64,000 nucleotides of DNA from Trichoplax adhaerens (GCF_000150275.1 NW_002060944.1:1412911-1476910), one strand, 5' to 3'; shown: positions 22,346 to 35,171, numbered from the stretch's first letter. Program-made: numbers and translations. The notes: generated from the letters alone by a model not told the origin.

Positions 22346-22888
22346 AACCGCTACAGGAGATGACATAATCCATCAACAACGTCAACACTGCTAAACTGGG
22401 CTGTCAGCTTCTGTCCGACTTTGAAATCATTTGATAATAATAAATAAAAAACTTTTGCGGCTTCTTAACTCTCGCACTGGTGAACTGTAAACAACTTCTT
22501 GGATTCGTGTACAAGCAGAGAAGCAAGCTATCACTTTGATTAGCAGGTAGTGCTGAATTATTTGTTCGGTGATGCCGGATATGGATCTTGCAGGTAAGGA
22601 GGGTTTAGCATCAGATGATTTACTCTGCGTTGTAGGTATTTACTACCTGCCACGTCGACAAAACGTGAAAGAGTTGGATCACATTAATTGATTGGCTCTT
22701 GCTTCATAATAAAACTATGGTACGATAACGTATATGAAGAATAAGGATTAAAATTTTGTACCATGAATGAGTCGTTCTAGCTCTTGCTGTTACATTCTGT
22801 AAGTTAAAATATATATGTCATGATTTAGCCCTCCGGACACCTGGCATGAGTAGAAAAAACTTTGACATCGGTGATATAGCTGAAGAAG

Positions 22889-25800
22889 ATGCCAATTACC
22901 CTACCCAATTTCATTATTTACTGTACATGCATTAAAATAATTATTCTAAACAATGTAAACGATAAAATCGATCGAGTTCAGTCAATAATGACAGCAATCA
23001 TCACAACAACCGTAAATATCAGAAGAACGGTGAAGAACGAGATTGCTCTGCTTATTATCTCAAAAATTCATAAATTCTCTTGTTTATGTGTGATTATATG
23101 AAATAATGACTAATTCATGCTGTATTCCTCCACGGACTTATGGTAAATTTAAACAAATTAAGCAGTAAACCTACTGTACCTCCACTTAGTAAAAGTCAAT
23201 AACAACGATTGATTAATTATCCGCTCGCTTGCTGCTAGACTTTAATAGTTTAAAGTTTAAACCATACGTGTAAATACCAGGCATTTCTACAGTAACGTAA
23301 TCAACGCATTCGGCTACACATGATTAATCTGAAGTATAGGACTGATAAATCACTGCTGCTCTTGCTCGATATGTATACTTCGAAAATTTTAGAAATCTCC
23401 AGGTTCCTTTTTCTGCAGAATTCTCATCTAAATATGGCCACCGCAGTCTGTGTACAATTCGAATTAATACGATACCATTGAACATATGTTTCAGATCAAT
23501 GGCTACCAATTCTATACCACACTTTTCCTAGCAGAGATATCGATATACAGGTAATCAATCATATTAAGGACTAAAAAATTGAGTATTACAGCCGAGTACT
23601 TTATACCGATATTTCTATCGTATATAATTTTATTAGATTTCTTCCTATTTCCCCCAAAAGCTACCAGATAGCGACACCTATTTTGCCATCGATCGCTTAG
23701 TTTACTGTTAATCCTAGTAATAATTAATAAAATAAAATTTTTACTGGATTAGGATTTATCAAGCGAACATATCGCAAGGATATTTTTTCTTCTGGAAAAT
23801 GGTGAAGTAAATGAAGTTGCGAAGAGTAAGATAGAGTTAATTTACTACTGTGAATTTTCCTAATTAAACTACAGATTGAAAACTAAAGCCTGTAGTTATA
23901 ACGTAATGGACCAGAGTTGCAAAGGTGATAAAATGAATGAAGGTTTGATTATGCGACCGTTAATCTTTTGCAGAAGAAGCACTTAGCTTTTGCTTTTACC
24001 AGCTTCGAAATGATGCCCAATCCAAGAGGTTAATATATCACCAAAAATAGTTATGCAAGAATTCCGAGTATCAGTTAAAAATCGACTCTGATTAATTATA
24101 GAGAGCAAATAGCAACAAATATGTGTTACTAAATGTTATATTTTTTCAGATTAAAAGTAACAATTTTTGATTTACTGTAACAAATAATTTAGATTCAAAC
24201 ATGCAGTCCTTATTGGCTCGCTACCAAAATTTATGTTAGAAAGTAAATTGCAATACGTAAGTAATGAATGAAGAACTGATCGATTATCGTCACACTGCAA
24301 TCGTCATTTCCATTGTAAAATATTATTATTGGTATTAAATATAGATACTAAGAAATCTACTTGAAGCTATCTTATTTGATTCGTGTGGGGAAGCTTACGA
24401 TAGCAAATTACGCAAATCAGCTATAAAAGCTATTGAAAAGTAAACTATCTACTGCAGTTCCTACTTTGTAACGATAAGGATAATAAATTTATTTGTTTAA
24501 TTTGAAAGAATATTTTCATTGATGTGAAGCTCAATTTAGAATTTACGTACATATTCAGATAGATAATATGTTTAGCAATTAGTTGATAAACAAACCTTAC
24601 ATTTTACATAGAATTGTCCGAAAATGCCCAGTTGATGGTGATTGTGATGGGATAACTGCTATAAATAATGATATAGTTCGCTTTCTCTTTGATGGATTAA
24701 TGAAAGCCATGACTGACTACAGTTCTAATTCGCGCGGCGATGTTGGATATATGTATGATAACTAATGTAGCAACGTTAATGTTCTTGTGCAACTTATACT
24801 CCTTCACACGAGACTGCAAAAGTCGATTATTTATTTATCTATTTGTTGATAACTATGTACACGTCATAACTTATTTACTTTTAATGTAGTGTTCGAGAAG
24901 CTGCCATGTCTGGCATTGAATTTCTCTTAACTCACATATCTAGGCAAGATCCATCACTTATTAAAAGAGATGAGTAAGTATTATCGGAGAGTATTCCACA
25001 GTATTCGCTTTATTAAGTATAGGACTGGTGTAATCGTTTCATAATGCATATCATTGTGCCACCTATTTCAGTTGGAAGCTATTTATTGGCAGTTTATTAC
25101 AGCAAACAGCGGAAAAAATGGATAGGACGCGGGCGCATGCTGGTGCTATTTTCATAAGATTAATTCACTCTGAAGTGTAAGTCCTAACAGCTGAAATCTT
25201 CTAAACCGAGATGATATAAATTTTCATTTTATTAAACTTTCAATTTTAATTGTAGGTCTGATACAAAAAAAATTCCTGGGTTGAAAGTTTTTCAGAAACT
25301 GTTTCCAAAGTACTAATATAGACTATTTAAATAAACTATCGGTTACTGTTAAAATCTATTGCGCTGATATACGGTAATATTCTATCTACCAGAAACTTTC
25401 CGGACTTTTTTCGAAGAGGAAGATCAGCTGATATATTCTCACGTTTGATAAAAATATTGCCTATGAAAGAATATACATATCCTGTATTATCTGGAATTGT
25501 TGTTAGCAGTGGTGGTTATGTATCTGAATCAATGGTGTGTTCTACAGACGTTGCTTATTTTAAATATATGTTAGAGCCTTGTATTAGATAAATCAGCTGT
25601 TAAGTTAATAAATATTAGTTAACTAACAGGCACAAATATAACACTGCTCTTTTCAATTATTGCAATCTTGTAGTGCAACCACGCCCGACGTTCTCTTCTC
25701 AATTATTTAAGAGAATCTACTAGCGAGTATGTAAATCCCGATTTTATTGCGAATCATTTTCATCATATTGCTATTGTCCGTTTTAAACACCATTAAATAA

Positions 25801-26935
25801 ATCTAATTTTTTTGTTGCTAATAACTTGTTCATTAAATAGGAATATAGAACAGTTTGAAGATTTTTTGAACACACTAACAACTATTTATAAGAATAATGG
25901 TCGAACGGATAGGTTCTTTCATTTACTTACATCTATAGTTCTTTCTATTGCTACATGTACATATTTCATACTAATTGAATTGTTGAACAGCTCACACACG
26001 TAAAATTTCATTAATAATTTAACGTTAAGTTAATTTTATGATTACAGGATTGTGTTTCCATTATTATGTATGACGGATTTTCTACTCTTGAATGACTCAT
26101 TTTCATTAATTATGGATAACGATTGGTACACACTTTCGATCTTCTTTTTCGAATTTTAATGTATACAGCAACCTGTGCCAAGTTCTAATAATTCATACTT
26201 AATCATGTAACGCAAAATTTTATCATATAGTCATCCTTTTCTTTTGGGGGTCATGGATATGTTGGAAGTAGAAAGCGTGACTTCAACTGACGTTATAAAG
26301 ACTGAAGTTATTATTAGCGCGTAATTACTTTCTATAATTTGTCGATGATTAGGACAATATCGGTTACATTGTTTTCTTGTTTGTGTGCCAGTACTTGCGC
26401 CATGATGGAATTTCCGGATAAAATCAGAAAGCGATCAATTCCACTGATTATAAAATATTTGATGAATAAATATCCAAAGGTAATTGAAATGGTTTATATA
26501 ATTGATGTAGTTTTATGAGGTAAAATAGTAATATATGTTTACGAATATGTATATGACTAGGTTCGATGTTACGCGGCTGATCAACTATATATAGCACTGA
26601 TGACCTTTGAAAAGTCATTACAAAATTATCAGATCGATCGGTTAATGGAATTGCTTGCTGACACTGTCTGGTATGCTATCGTATTGCCTATTGGATAGAC
26701 GTTTATGTTACACGTAGTAGCTATTAATTTTTTATCATTTGCTTGTAGGGAAGATTCGTTATCAACTTTGCGTACGGTCATAGAGCAAATTTGCCATGGA
26801 TTTAACCTAAGTGCTAATCACTTACTAGTAAGATATTATTTTTAAATGCTATGATTTAACACATTTTCAACGAAATGTACAGTAAAACCTTTAGGCTGAT
26901 TTTTTAATTCTTTACTACAGCTATTAGAAGAATAA
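22889..26935 (+). CDS. TBCD-like protein, C-terminal portion only
   Basis: This diverged second copy of tubulin cofactor D covers only about the C-terminal 40% of the family. Well-supported exons: 23974-24032 (EALSFCFYQLRNDAQSKR), ~24193-24253 (FKHAVLIGSLPKFMLESK), ~24345-24438, 24578-24757 (LMKAMTDYSSNSRGDVG), 24888-24973 (VREAAMSGIEFLLTHISR), 25073-25176 (QQTAEKMDRTRAHAGAIFIR), ~25256-25309, 25393-25532 (YPVLSGIVVSSGGYVSES), then ~25673, 25841, 26048, 26231, 26392, 26562 and 26749, ending at a short exon 26921-26935 (LLLEE then TAA). Phases agree at most junctions. Weaker exons are near 23757-23826, 23873-23922 and 22889-23085 (IRRTVKNEIALLIISKIHKF resembles RQAVCVLIEKLS). No N-terminal HEAT exons were found upstream. 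The start is unknown; MPDMDLA followed by a donor at 22573 is one candidate. DSRGDVG became NSRGDVG. It could be a working paralogue that binds tubulin or ARL2 differently, or a recent relic, but preserved splice sites and frames argue against decay. Confidence 0.8.
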
Positions 26936-28750
26936 ACAACTGTTACCTAGTATTGGTTGGAAAGGTTGATATCAAGAGATAATTTCTAGAAAAAAAATAT
27001 AAAATTCACTAAATAAGTCATAAAACGAGAAAATACAGTAGATACTGAATACTACTATGTAAAAATGTTAAAATTCTTGCTGCAGAGCTTTTAATCTTCG
27101 TAAGGATGAATAGTTTATATCATTAGATAATTATGTAAGTAGCAGTAGTTCCAGCTACTATACTCTGTACTGAATTCTATCATTTACCGTGCTTGTAGTT
27201 AAGTTAAGATGCAAACCGTGGATTATTTTTATGCATCAGGGGTGGATGCTAAACAAACAGCTACACTTCATTGTTTTATTCATCTTAGGAATGCATTTCT
27301 GTATAGCGTATTTAACTTGAATTTAGTGACATCGCGCTGGTAGGTATTAACCGGCTTAAATATACTATCTAATTCTACATTAAAATATCAAAAAATAAAA
27401 TCTGCATTATACTTGATCAAAGGAAGAAGTTTAGTTATTTGCCATTGAGCTGAGCAATCTGAAAGAAAGCGAATCCTGCTCTAAATAACGTGTTCTGATT
27501 ATTAACTTTGGTGTTATAATTACAGTAATTCCATTTCTCTTTTTTAAGTATAGTACATCTTATTTCTCGATGTAGGAATATGGCTAGTAAGTATAACAAA
27601 AACTTGTTTTGATTACCTTTTGGCCTAAAATCTAGGAACGTTTGTGAGATATGGTGTCTAACAAAAGCAATTTACAGTCTTATGTGTAATAATTACGGTA
27701 TATCCTGCATTGTCTATTGAATTATCGAAATACTGAAATTTATTAATACTAAAAACTAGCGCTGTAAATTTGATATCATTTTATGGATGATATTGATGTG
27801 TTAATGAATGATACCTCAGCTGGTTTTCATGGCAGGCGGCGCTATTAAATAAGCTTATATTCTCTGATTTTTTGTGATATAAAGACAAGTATCGACGCAT
27901 ACAAAACAATAATTAATTAGTTAATATTGTTAGTAAATATAATTAAGTTACAATCGACTGGCTGAAATTACATGAGCAGTTCAATATAATTTGTTAGTCA
28001 TGCGTTTAAATCACTATACTGATACAGAAAAATCAGGAATTTTAATGTCTTTTAACCATCCCTGACAGTCACTTGTTTTGTAATAAAAGAATTGAAAGGG
28101 GCCGTTCAGCCAATCGCCATGGTTCATCAATTGCGTGATGATAGAAATAAGAGTTTCGCAAATATATTAGGGCAAAATTTTCTTTTAACTCTCTCATTTA
28201 ATACGGCGCCGATAGGGTACTGTAAGTTTAAGGTTACATTACAGTAAGCTATTTTTGTGAATGGCAATAATACCGAAGCACAGTAGTACTAAGTTACTGC
28301 AGTACGTGGAAGAGGTTGTAGATTAAATTTCAATTTTAAAATTGTTAGTTTCATGTATTCTTTAGATATTCCATCATTCATTATAAATTATCAAACTGTC
28401 ATCTTATTCTCATAAGGTATCGTGCGGTGCTTGTTGATTTTAGCCCGTTGCTAAATCGTTGGTTTTATTTAGTTTCCATACAGTGTAGCGTACTGTAATG
28501 AATGATTAATTGTGCGTCAGTGATTGATTGTACAGTTTAGTAAAAACTACAAGTATGTACGGAAAGTATAGCAAGCGAGGGATCTATCACTAACAATAAA
28601 AGATCAGTTTAACCTGTAATTCTCTAGAGGACTCATTTGAAGATTTCTCGCTTAATGCTTGGAATTTTTTAAATTGTCAAGATTATAGTGATAACGCCTT
28701 TGCTGCTACTTCATATCTGAGATGAATCACCTACGGGTTTGAAATCAGTC
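26936..28750. other. Intergenic, nothing recognised
   Basis: Both strands were read for exons with consensus splice sites and family motifs; none could be supported. A 29-codon ATG ORF at 27231 with one hydrophobic stretch is within chance expectation. Confidence 0.5.
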
Positions 28751-29130
28751 TATCCGAGTGCAGTAGTAAAAAACGCCGGTCATTTCATAGAGTATATTGC
28801 AATCACATTATTAGCTGATCGAAGGGTACATAAGATCTGCACTTTTTCGAATAACTAGGGCGAATCATATCGATATAATGAGAGCATAGGTTATCCGAGT
28901 GCAGTAGTAAAAAACACCGGTCATTTCATAGAGTACCCTAACCCTAACCCTAACCCTAACATTATTGAGTGATCGAATGAGAGCATAGGCTATCCGAGTG
29001 CAGTAGTAAAAAACACCAGTCATTCCGTAGAATATATTGCAATCACATTATTAAGTGATCAACGTGTGCATAAGATCTGCACTTTTTCCAGTAACTAGGG
29101 CGAATCATATCGATATAATGAGAGCATTGG
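28751..29130. repeat. Three tandem copies of a 141-bp repeat
   Basis: Copies begin at 28751, 28892 and 28991 with tatccgagtgcagtagtaaa. Copies 1 and 3 are full length and continue through gatctgcactttttc, aactagggcgaatcatat and cgatataatgagagcat. The first two starts are 141 bp apart. Copy 2 is only 99 bp, because its middle has been replaced by a telomere-type tract (annotated separately). No ORF is maintained, so this is non-coding satellite-like DNA. Confidence 0.93.
28935..28960. repeat. Interstitial telomeric repeat (CCCTAA)n
   Basis: Four consecutive CCCTAA units (TTAGGG on the minus strand) sit inside the middle copy of the 141-bp repeat. The array jumps from catagagta directly into the telomeric tract and resumes at attattgagtgatcga, then skips to atgagagcat. 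Sequence present in copies 1 and 3 is missing, so this is a replacement with deletion, not expansion of an internal motif. TTAGGG is the common animal telomere unit. Confidence 0.95.
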
Positions 29131-30097
29131 CATGCTGGGGGTTTCTTTTTCCACTTTTTGATTGTAAACAAACAAATGAATGAGTGAATGAATGAGTCTG
29201 TAATGTTGCAAAACATGTAAATTGTACTACTACGAATGGAGAGGAGTTTTATTGGCTTCATCTCAGCAGTGGATTTGATGACTCATTGATGAGTCACTAC
29301 CTTATCATCGAATGAAGACACTCCAAGATTGCTGGAAATATTACTCATCAACTTTAAATAAATTTGTTTTTGTTATTAGTAATGATTATTTTTATCCGTG
29401 TTGGCTAACTGGTCCATTGCCATATACGGTCTTGGCACTACTCGAGCTACTCGAGCTACGATAAAGTAAATGATGTCATAACTAATCGATCAGTGAGCAT
29501 TGCAAAAGTGCACGTTTGCCTGGACCATCATGCACAATAATAATAAAAAAAAAGTCATGCTTTGACAATTGGATGCCATTCCATATCTCATAGTAATGAA
29601 CACTATTCACTGAGTACTAATTTGTAGAGACTAGAGCTAGTAGATGACTCGTAATAAACTAAACTTACTATTGAGGCATACAGCAAACAGAGGTTACGGT
29701 GTCAAAAGGGGAAAAAATGAAGTTAGCCACCTCAACTGTTAACCACTGCTTACAGTAGTGCATAAACAATAATATTACACGCAATGTACACCTTTCGTGG
29801 TCCGTTTAGAAGTATCTACAGTACAATACCAATTGATTAAGACTTGTTAACACAGTCGCACTATTCTAGCTGCTGAAACCATTGCAATGGATGATCGACA
29901 TTCATTATAATATCACTACTGGAAGAGAAAGCTGTCCGAGATAGAAAACTTTTTCCATCTTTATTTATTAAGGGGACTCTAATAACCGTGCCTATCGCCT
30001 ACTATTCTGTGTACTATATAGGTGATACTAATCCATACAATTCACTGCATTCTAGATTGCAGTTTTCTTTTTGCCTGAAGAGTGAAAGTAATCAATT
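29131..30097. other. Intergenic, nothing recognised
   Basis: No supportable exon. It holds a 7-bp perfect stem with a 2-nt loop (GACTCAT-TG-ATGAGTC, about 29280-29295) and a duplicated ctcgagcta near 29441-29460. Confidence 0.4.
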
Positions 30098-30517
30098 TTG
30101 CTCTCTTTCCTTAGTCCGTCATTCAAGTATGACGTCAACGATTTCATGCTGAGCTACAGTACAATCCAGTACTGTACACTGTACAAGATTGTACTGTACA
30201 CTCTGATGCTGTGGTATCGACCAATTAAGGTTGCCGTATGGAATATTGGAGACTGTTTCATTCAAGTCATTAATCCACACCTTTTCACTACCAATCGATC
30301 GCTGTTCTCTCTTGTCGACCACGATACCGGCTGTTGCACCGTACTGGACCGCTATGACGCTGGATGCCCCAACTGGAGTAGCCGCAAAAGTAAAACCTGC
30401 AACCCAACAAGAACCATATTTATCACTTGGGATATTCGACGTCTTTCCAACTGCAAGACAACACAAATTACTAGCATTAGCATGAGTGGTTTAGGTAAGT
30501 GCAACTGCTGTAGTTGA
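30098..30517. other. GC-richer patch with long overlapping ORFs on both strands (unassigned)
   Basis: Three ATG-or-equivalent open frames overlap here: 139 codons (30098-30517, plus), 84 codons (30231-30485, plus, second frame) and 115 codons (30119-30466, minus). The minus frame reads protein-like (KYGSCWVAGFTFAATPVGAS). The plus frame also has a balanced composition (APTGVAAKVKPATQQEPYL). I recognise neither family. The local base composition is less AT-rich than the surroundings, which lengthens ORFs by chance; a transposon or gene fragment is the other possibility. No strand is chosen. Confidence 0.3.
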
Positions 30518-31170
30518 AGAGTGGAAGTGTTACGCTAGAAGTGAAAATTCTAGCTTTAAAATACTCTTGTAACGCATGAGAACCTTTTGTATTTGACAAT
30601 GGCATTCTACTATTTGATGCAGTCATGACGGTTAGCAATCTAGTCGAGCTAGGGTCTAATTTTTTATTCTAATTTCCATGCAATTGAAATGCAAATTTGT
30701 CATATTGATCAAGACGATACAGCTTGACAATCCCCTATTCGAAATAATCTTATCATCGATGTTAAGATATACTGTCGTTATTGGTCATATACAAGATGTT
30801 GAGGGGGTTCAAATAGAAGAAGAAGAAAACCAACCTTTGAAGTTAGACTATATTGCAGGCTATCATTTTTTATTCAAGGGTGTAATGCAGTGGTCCAACT
30901 TGAACGAGTCCAGTATAGTATGTCTCGTTATTCCTTAACGGCAGCGACATTAGATCGACATTACGATCACATAGATAGGTAGATTATCGCACATTGTACT
31001 ATAAAAATCCTATAGAATTGAAAAGCAAGTTAACTGTCATGGCAGTAAACGTATCGTTTAAACAAGCGTCTCCTACTTTTTACTGGTACACGACAATGGC
31101 ATAAGGACACAAAGATCCCAATGGATACCACTCGAAAGCGATAATTTACAGTACATGTAGACGTTTCGTT
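30518..31170. other. Intergenic upstream of MAP2K4
   Basis: An 86-codon frame (30678-30938, plus) has no splice context and no recognisable domain. The unlocated first exon of the MAP2K4 gene could lie here or in the repeat to its right. Confidence 0.35.
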
Positions 31171-31740
31171 ACTCTTCTTCACCGCTTCATAAGTAGATGT
31201 ATTTTTCTGACTGCCATCGGATCCATTCCATCTGTAGTAGTCAAGATGATGAACGAAGCTACCCTGCGTGCCAATTTAAATATGAAAATACTTTTCTTCA
31301 TTATTGATAAAATTTGAAACGCTATGACAATGTCAGCTATAATTTCATGATATAGTTTCACTTCTCTTCTTCGAATCAGAAGTAGACGAAATTACTGCTA
31401 TTGGATCTCTCCCATCTGTAGTAGCCAAGAATATGAACTAAGCTATCTTACGAGTCAATTACAATATTAAAATACTTGTCTTCACTAGTGATATAATTTG
31501 AAACGCTATTCGATTGTCTACCGTAATTGCATTATTTACTTATACATTTTACTACTTCTCTTCTTCTCCAATTCATAAGTAGACGTATTTTTCCTACTTC
31601 CATCCAACCTGATCCATCTGTAGTAGTCAAGATTATAAACTAAGCTACCTTACGTATCAATTTATATTAAAATACTTCTCTTCACTAATGATATAATTTG
31701 AAACGCTATCAGATTACCAGCCATAATTTCGTTACTGTAT
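31171..31740. repeat. Three diverged tandem copies of a ~190-bp unit
   Basis: Units start near 31171, 31361 and 31555. Each carries ctcttctt..., then catctgtagtag-caaga-tatgaac-aagcta-c, then ttaaaatact-ttcttca-ta-tgata-aatttgaaacgctat. Copies differ by substitutions and small indels, so this is an older tandem array. It lies directly upstream of the first MAP2K4 exon that can be identified and may be part of its 5' flank or first intron. Confidence 0.9.
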
Positions 31741-31923
31741 TTAGTTGTAATAACGGATAGGTATATGGGATTGACAAGACGAGAAAAAATCGTACATCAG
31801 TTATTAAAATATCAAAAGTGCTTGTAGATGTTAAATTAAATCATGATTCAATTAACGGTCGAATAAAGACAGTTTCTGATCACCATTTCGTACGGATTAA
31901 CCGTTGCTATCATATTTTTATAG

Positions 31924-34900
31924 GTAGTAGTAAGCGAGGACTTAAGCTAGACTTTGATAAACGAGGACCACCTCGTCGAAAATCTCCTGTTCAACCAAAA
32001 GTACAAGTGTAAGTTCTAAAAACTACTTCAATTTTCATTTCAATGTCTAATTTAATTAGGATAGCTAATCGATGCTTACTTCACTAGCTAAATGATGATA
32101 TAATAATACCTAAATTTCGCTGTATGCGCATCTAGTAATCCTATCGAAGAACATAAACTAGGAACACAAGGAACTTTAACAATCGATGGACAGGTATCAT
32201 CTGCAAAACTAAACTAGCACTATCTTTTTATCTTGTTTGCTTTACTTTACTGTAGCCTCTACATACTTTAATCGCTAAATGCAGCACAAAGGCTTGAAAC
32301 AGTACCACATCATTTAGCACAATAGGACAGACTGTCCTTTGTCGTAATACAGTACAATATGATTTATTCTTTAGATTCTGTAACTACTATTTCTGCTCAG
32401 GTCTAGACTCATCTATGTACCTACAACAAGTACAGTATTGAGTACCCTAACTTTAATTTATTCTTGATAGAATTATAGTTTTGTTGCAACCGATTTGATC
32501 GATGAAGGTGAAATCGGCCGTGGTGCATATGGCACTGTAAACAAGATGCTACATGAAGAGAGTAAAACTTTAATGGGTGTAAAGGTATTTATTTCAGTTC
32601 TGAATGATAAGAAGCATGTCACCTTGGTTAAATTTCCTTTGCGATATAGTATAAATATATTCCCTGTCAATTTTAAATGAATTCTGTAACTGACTTCATC
32701 CAATCATAAACTGAAAGAATACCGAATTAAAATAAACGTTAGAGTAGTTATTTACATTAGCATTACCTTTCACAGAGAATTCGAGCTGAAGTAGACGGAC
32801 TAGAGCAACGCAGACTATTAATGGATTTAGATGTTGTAATTAAAAGCCGTTGCGAATATATCGTGAAGTTCTATGGAGCCGTTTTCCATGAGGTACATCT
32901 TGTATGAGTATAAATATAAATGTGTTCGATAATTATTATTGGCTACTATCGCATATTTTCTTACCATATTCAACACCCATTAGCATGAATTAACAGCTAT
33001 AAATTTTAGCGTAACTTCGTGAGATTGTTCATATTCGCTTTAAATTTAATACTACAGATGACTATTAGTCACAACATTTACAGGCTGTGATCATTTCCTT
33101 TATAGTTTATATTCAGCCTATAATTATCGGTGCCACTTAAAACCCATGAATATATATATTTATTAGCAATGTACTTGAATTTTTTGGATTTAATATCTCA
33201 ACTTAATGATACTACACACATATATAGGGTGATGCTTGGATTTGTATGGAATTAATGACTATATCACTAGATAAATTCTCGAAATTAGTCTATTGCAATT
33301 TAAAGCAAACCTTTCCTGAAGATTTTTTAGGCAAAATCTCCGTTGCTGTAAGTTATCTAATAATATCTAGGCATTAAAATGTATTCATGAATTAGTTTAT
33401 ATTAAGAACTGTCTCGCAAGTGGTGTTTAGTTACCGTCCTACCTTTATGCTGGTATACTCGCCTAAGTTTAAATTATTCTCTCATGTCACTAATTAGGTC
33501 GTTAGAGCTTTAAATTATTTAAAAACTGAACTAAATATAATTCACAGAGGTAAGATTACTAATTAAGATATCTTTTGCTAGAACCAGTTGACAAGTACTT
33601 GTAATCAATATTATTTCTTTCAATTAGTTGCCGGATTGAGATCATTTTGTATTTCTCAATCTCTTCATTTTTGTTTGATACAGTACTATTGTTTACGATT
33701 AATCACTAGTTTTTATACAATTCCCTAAATGCTAAAGATAGCCTATTTGTACAATTTAAATTTAAAGCGAAATCAGAATACTAATTATTAGCACCTTCAT
33801 ATACCGTCTGTAAAACACTATGATCATGACGTAAATTTACTATCTGTTATGGGGTACTAAAACTAGAAGTTCCTAGTACGAATTTCTTTAGCATTTTTCT
33901 AAGACGACTATTGAAATTTAAAAGTAGTCATATTACAGATTTTAATTGTATTTTGCTATTATGTTACTATCTGACAAATGAAATATAATAAATTAGACGT
34001 GAAGCCATCTAATATTCTTCTGGACGATAATGGAAACGTTAAGCTTTGTGATTTTGGTATAAGTGGTAAACTTGTTGATTCTATAGCAAAAACTCGTGAC
34101 GCCGGTTGTAGACCGTATATGGCTGTAAGTATTTCGTGTGATTTCATCACAATTGCCACGCAGATATATCGATTATTTTTATCGTACATGAGCAAGTTTT
34201 CGATTAATCAATAACACCATCAGCACTATACATATATGTACAATATTGTTGACTGTGATTATTTATATTTAATAGCCTGAGCGTATAAATCCTGAAACTG
34301 CTCGCGATGGTTATGATGTTCGATCAGACATATGGAGCTTGGGGATTACACTTGTAGGCACTTGCAATTTAGCATTCTTGATATACACAATTAAGCTTAC
34401 GAGACTAATTTTTATAACAGGTCGAATTGGCAACTGGAAAATTTCCTTATCCCCAGTGGAAAACAATCTTTGAGCAATTATCTCAGGTTGTTAGCGGGCC
34501 TGCACCTCGTTTAGTGAATACTTCCGGAAAACAGTTTACTGATGAATTTATAAGTTTCGTGCATAGTTGGTGAGATTAAATGCTTTGACTTCAATCGAGT
34601 GATTGTAATAAATTACTGGGATTACAGCAAATTTTTCTAATACTAATTGTATGCATTCATGATACCATAATACTTAGCTTAATTAAAGAAGTCGCTAAGC
34701 GACCAAAGTATGGAGCCATCATGGTAAGAAAGTATTCAGCTGTTTAAGTCGAATATACTGTATAATGAAGTCTATAGTACAATCGAAATTTAGGAAAATT
34801 AATAATAGAAATATAACTTGTTTTACTGAATGAAATAGAAACCTGAAATGCGTCTATACAGTACTCATACGAGTACCGTTCTACATTTTTCCATTGTATT

Positions 34901-35171
34901 AAATAAAAGTAAAATTGTATTTCTACTTTATTAATTTTCACTTAATTTGTTTTCTATAAGTAGTATACGGATTAAATACTTCTTTGACTAACTGTGAGTA
35001 ACGGAGAAAGTGAATAACTATATTTACTAACTCTACCACTCTTTAACATAGGAACATCCTTTCATAAAGAAATATCAATCGTCCGATATAGTCGCTGCCA
35101 ATTACGTTAAGGGTGTTTTAGCCGAAACTCAGTATCGATTGTCTACTATTTTATACGATTCTGATAAATAA
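31924..35171 (+). CDS. MAP2K4: MAP kinase kinase 4 (MKK4) orthologue
   Basis: MKK4 is a dual-specificity kinase that phosphorylates the TxY loop of JNK (and p38). Exons: 31924-32008, 32136-32193, 32471-32584, 32776-32892, 33228-33347, 33498-33549, 33997-34124, 34276-34353, 34421-34569, 34678-34723, 35052-35171. Phases close and leave 355 codons before TAA. Visible motifs are an N-terminal docking-like basic stretch ([16 protein letters not shown]), Gly loop [14 protein letters not shown] lysine in MGVKRIRAEV, catalytic [18 protein letters not shown], and the MKK4-type activation loop [18 protein letters not shown] with both phospho-sites. [10 protein letters not shown] and [13 protein letters not shown] follow. 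The first listed exon has no in-frame ATG, so the initiating exon lies upstream and was not found. This is an MKK4-type sequence, not MKK7, judging by the SIAKT loop. Confidence 0.93.

Noticed and set aside
28751-29130. CRISPR-like array
   Set aside because: Units are contiguous 141-bp repeats without unique spacers, in a eukaryotic genome.
29280-29320. CTGATGAG-like element suggesting a hammerhead ribozyme
   Set aside because: The second core box (CGAAA) is absent; the sequence reads cgaatgaag, and only a simple 7-bp stem remains.
30678-30938. 86-codon plus frame with an acidic run
   Set aside because: No ATG context, splice site or family match that could support a gene.
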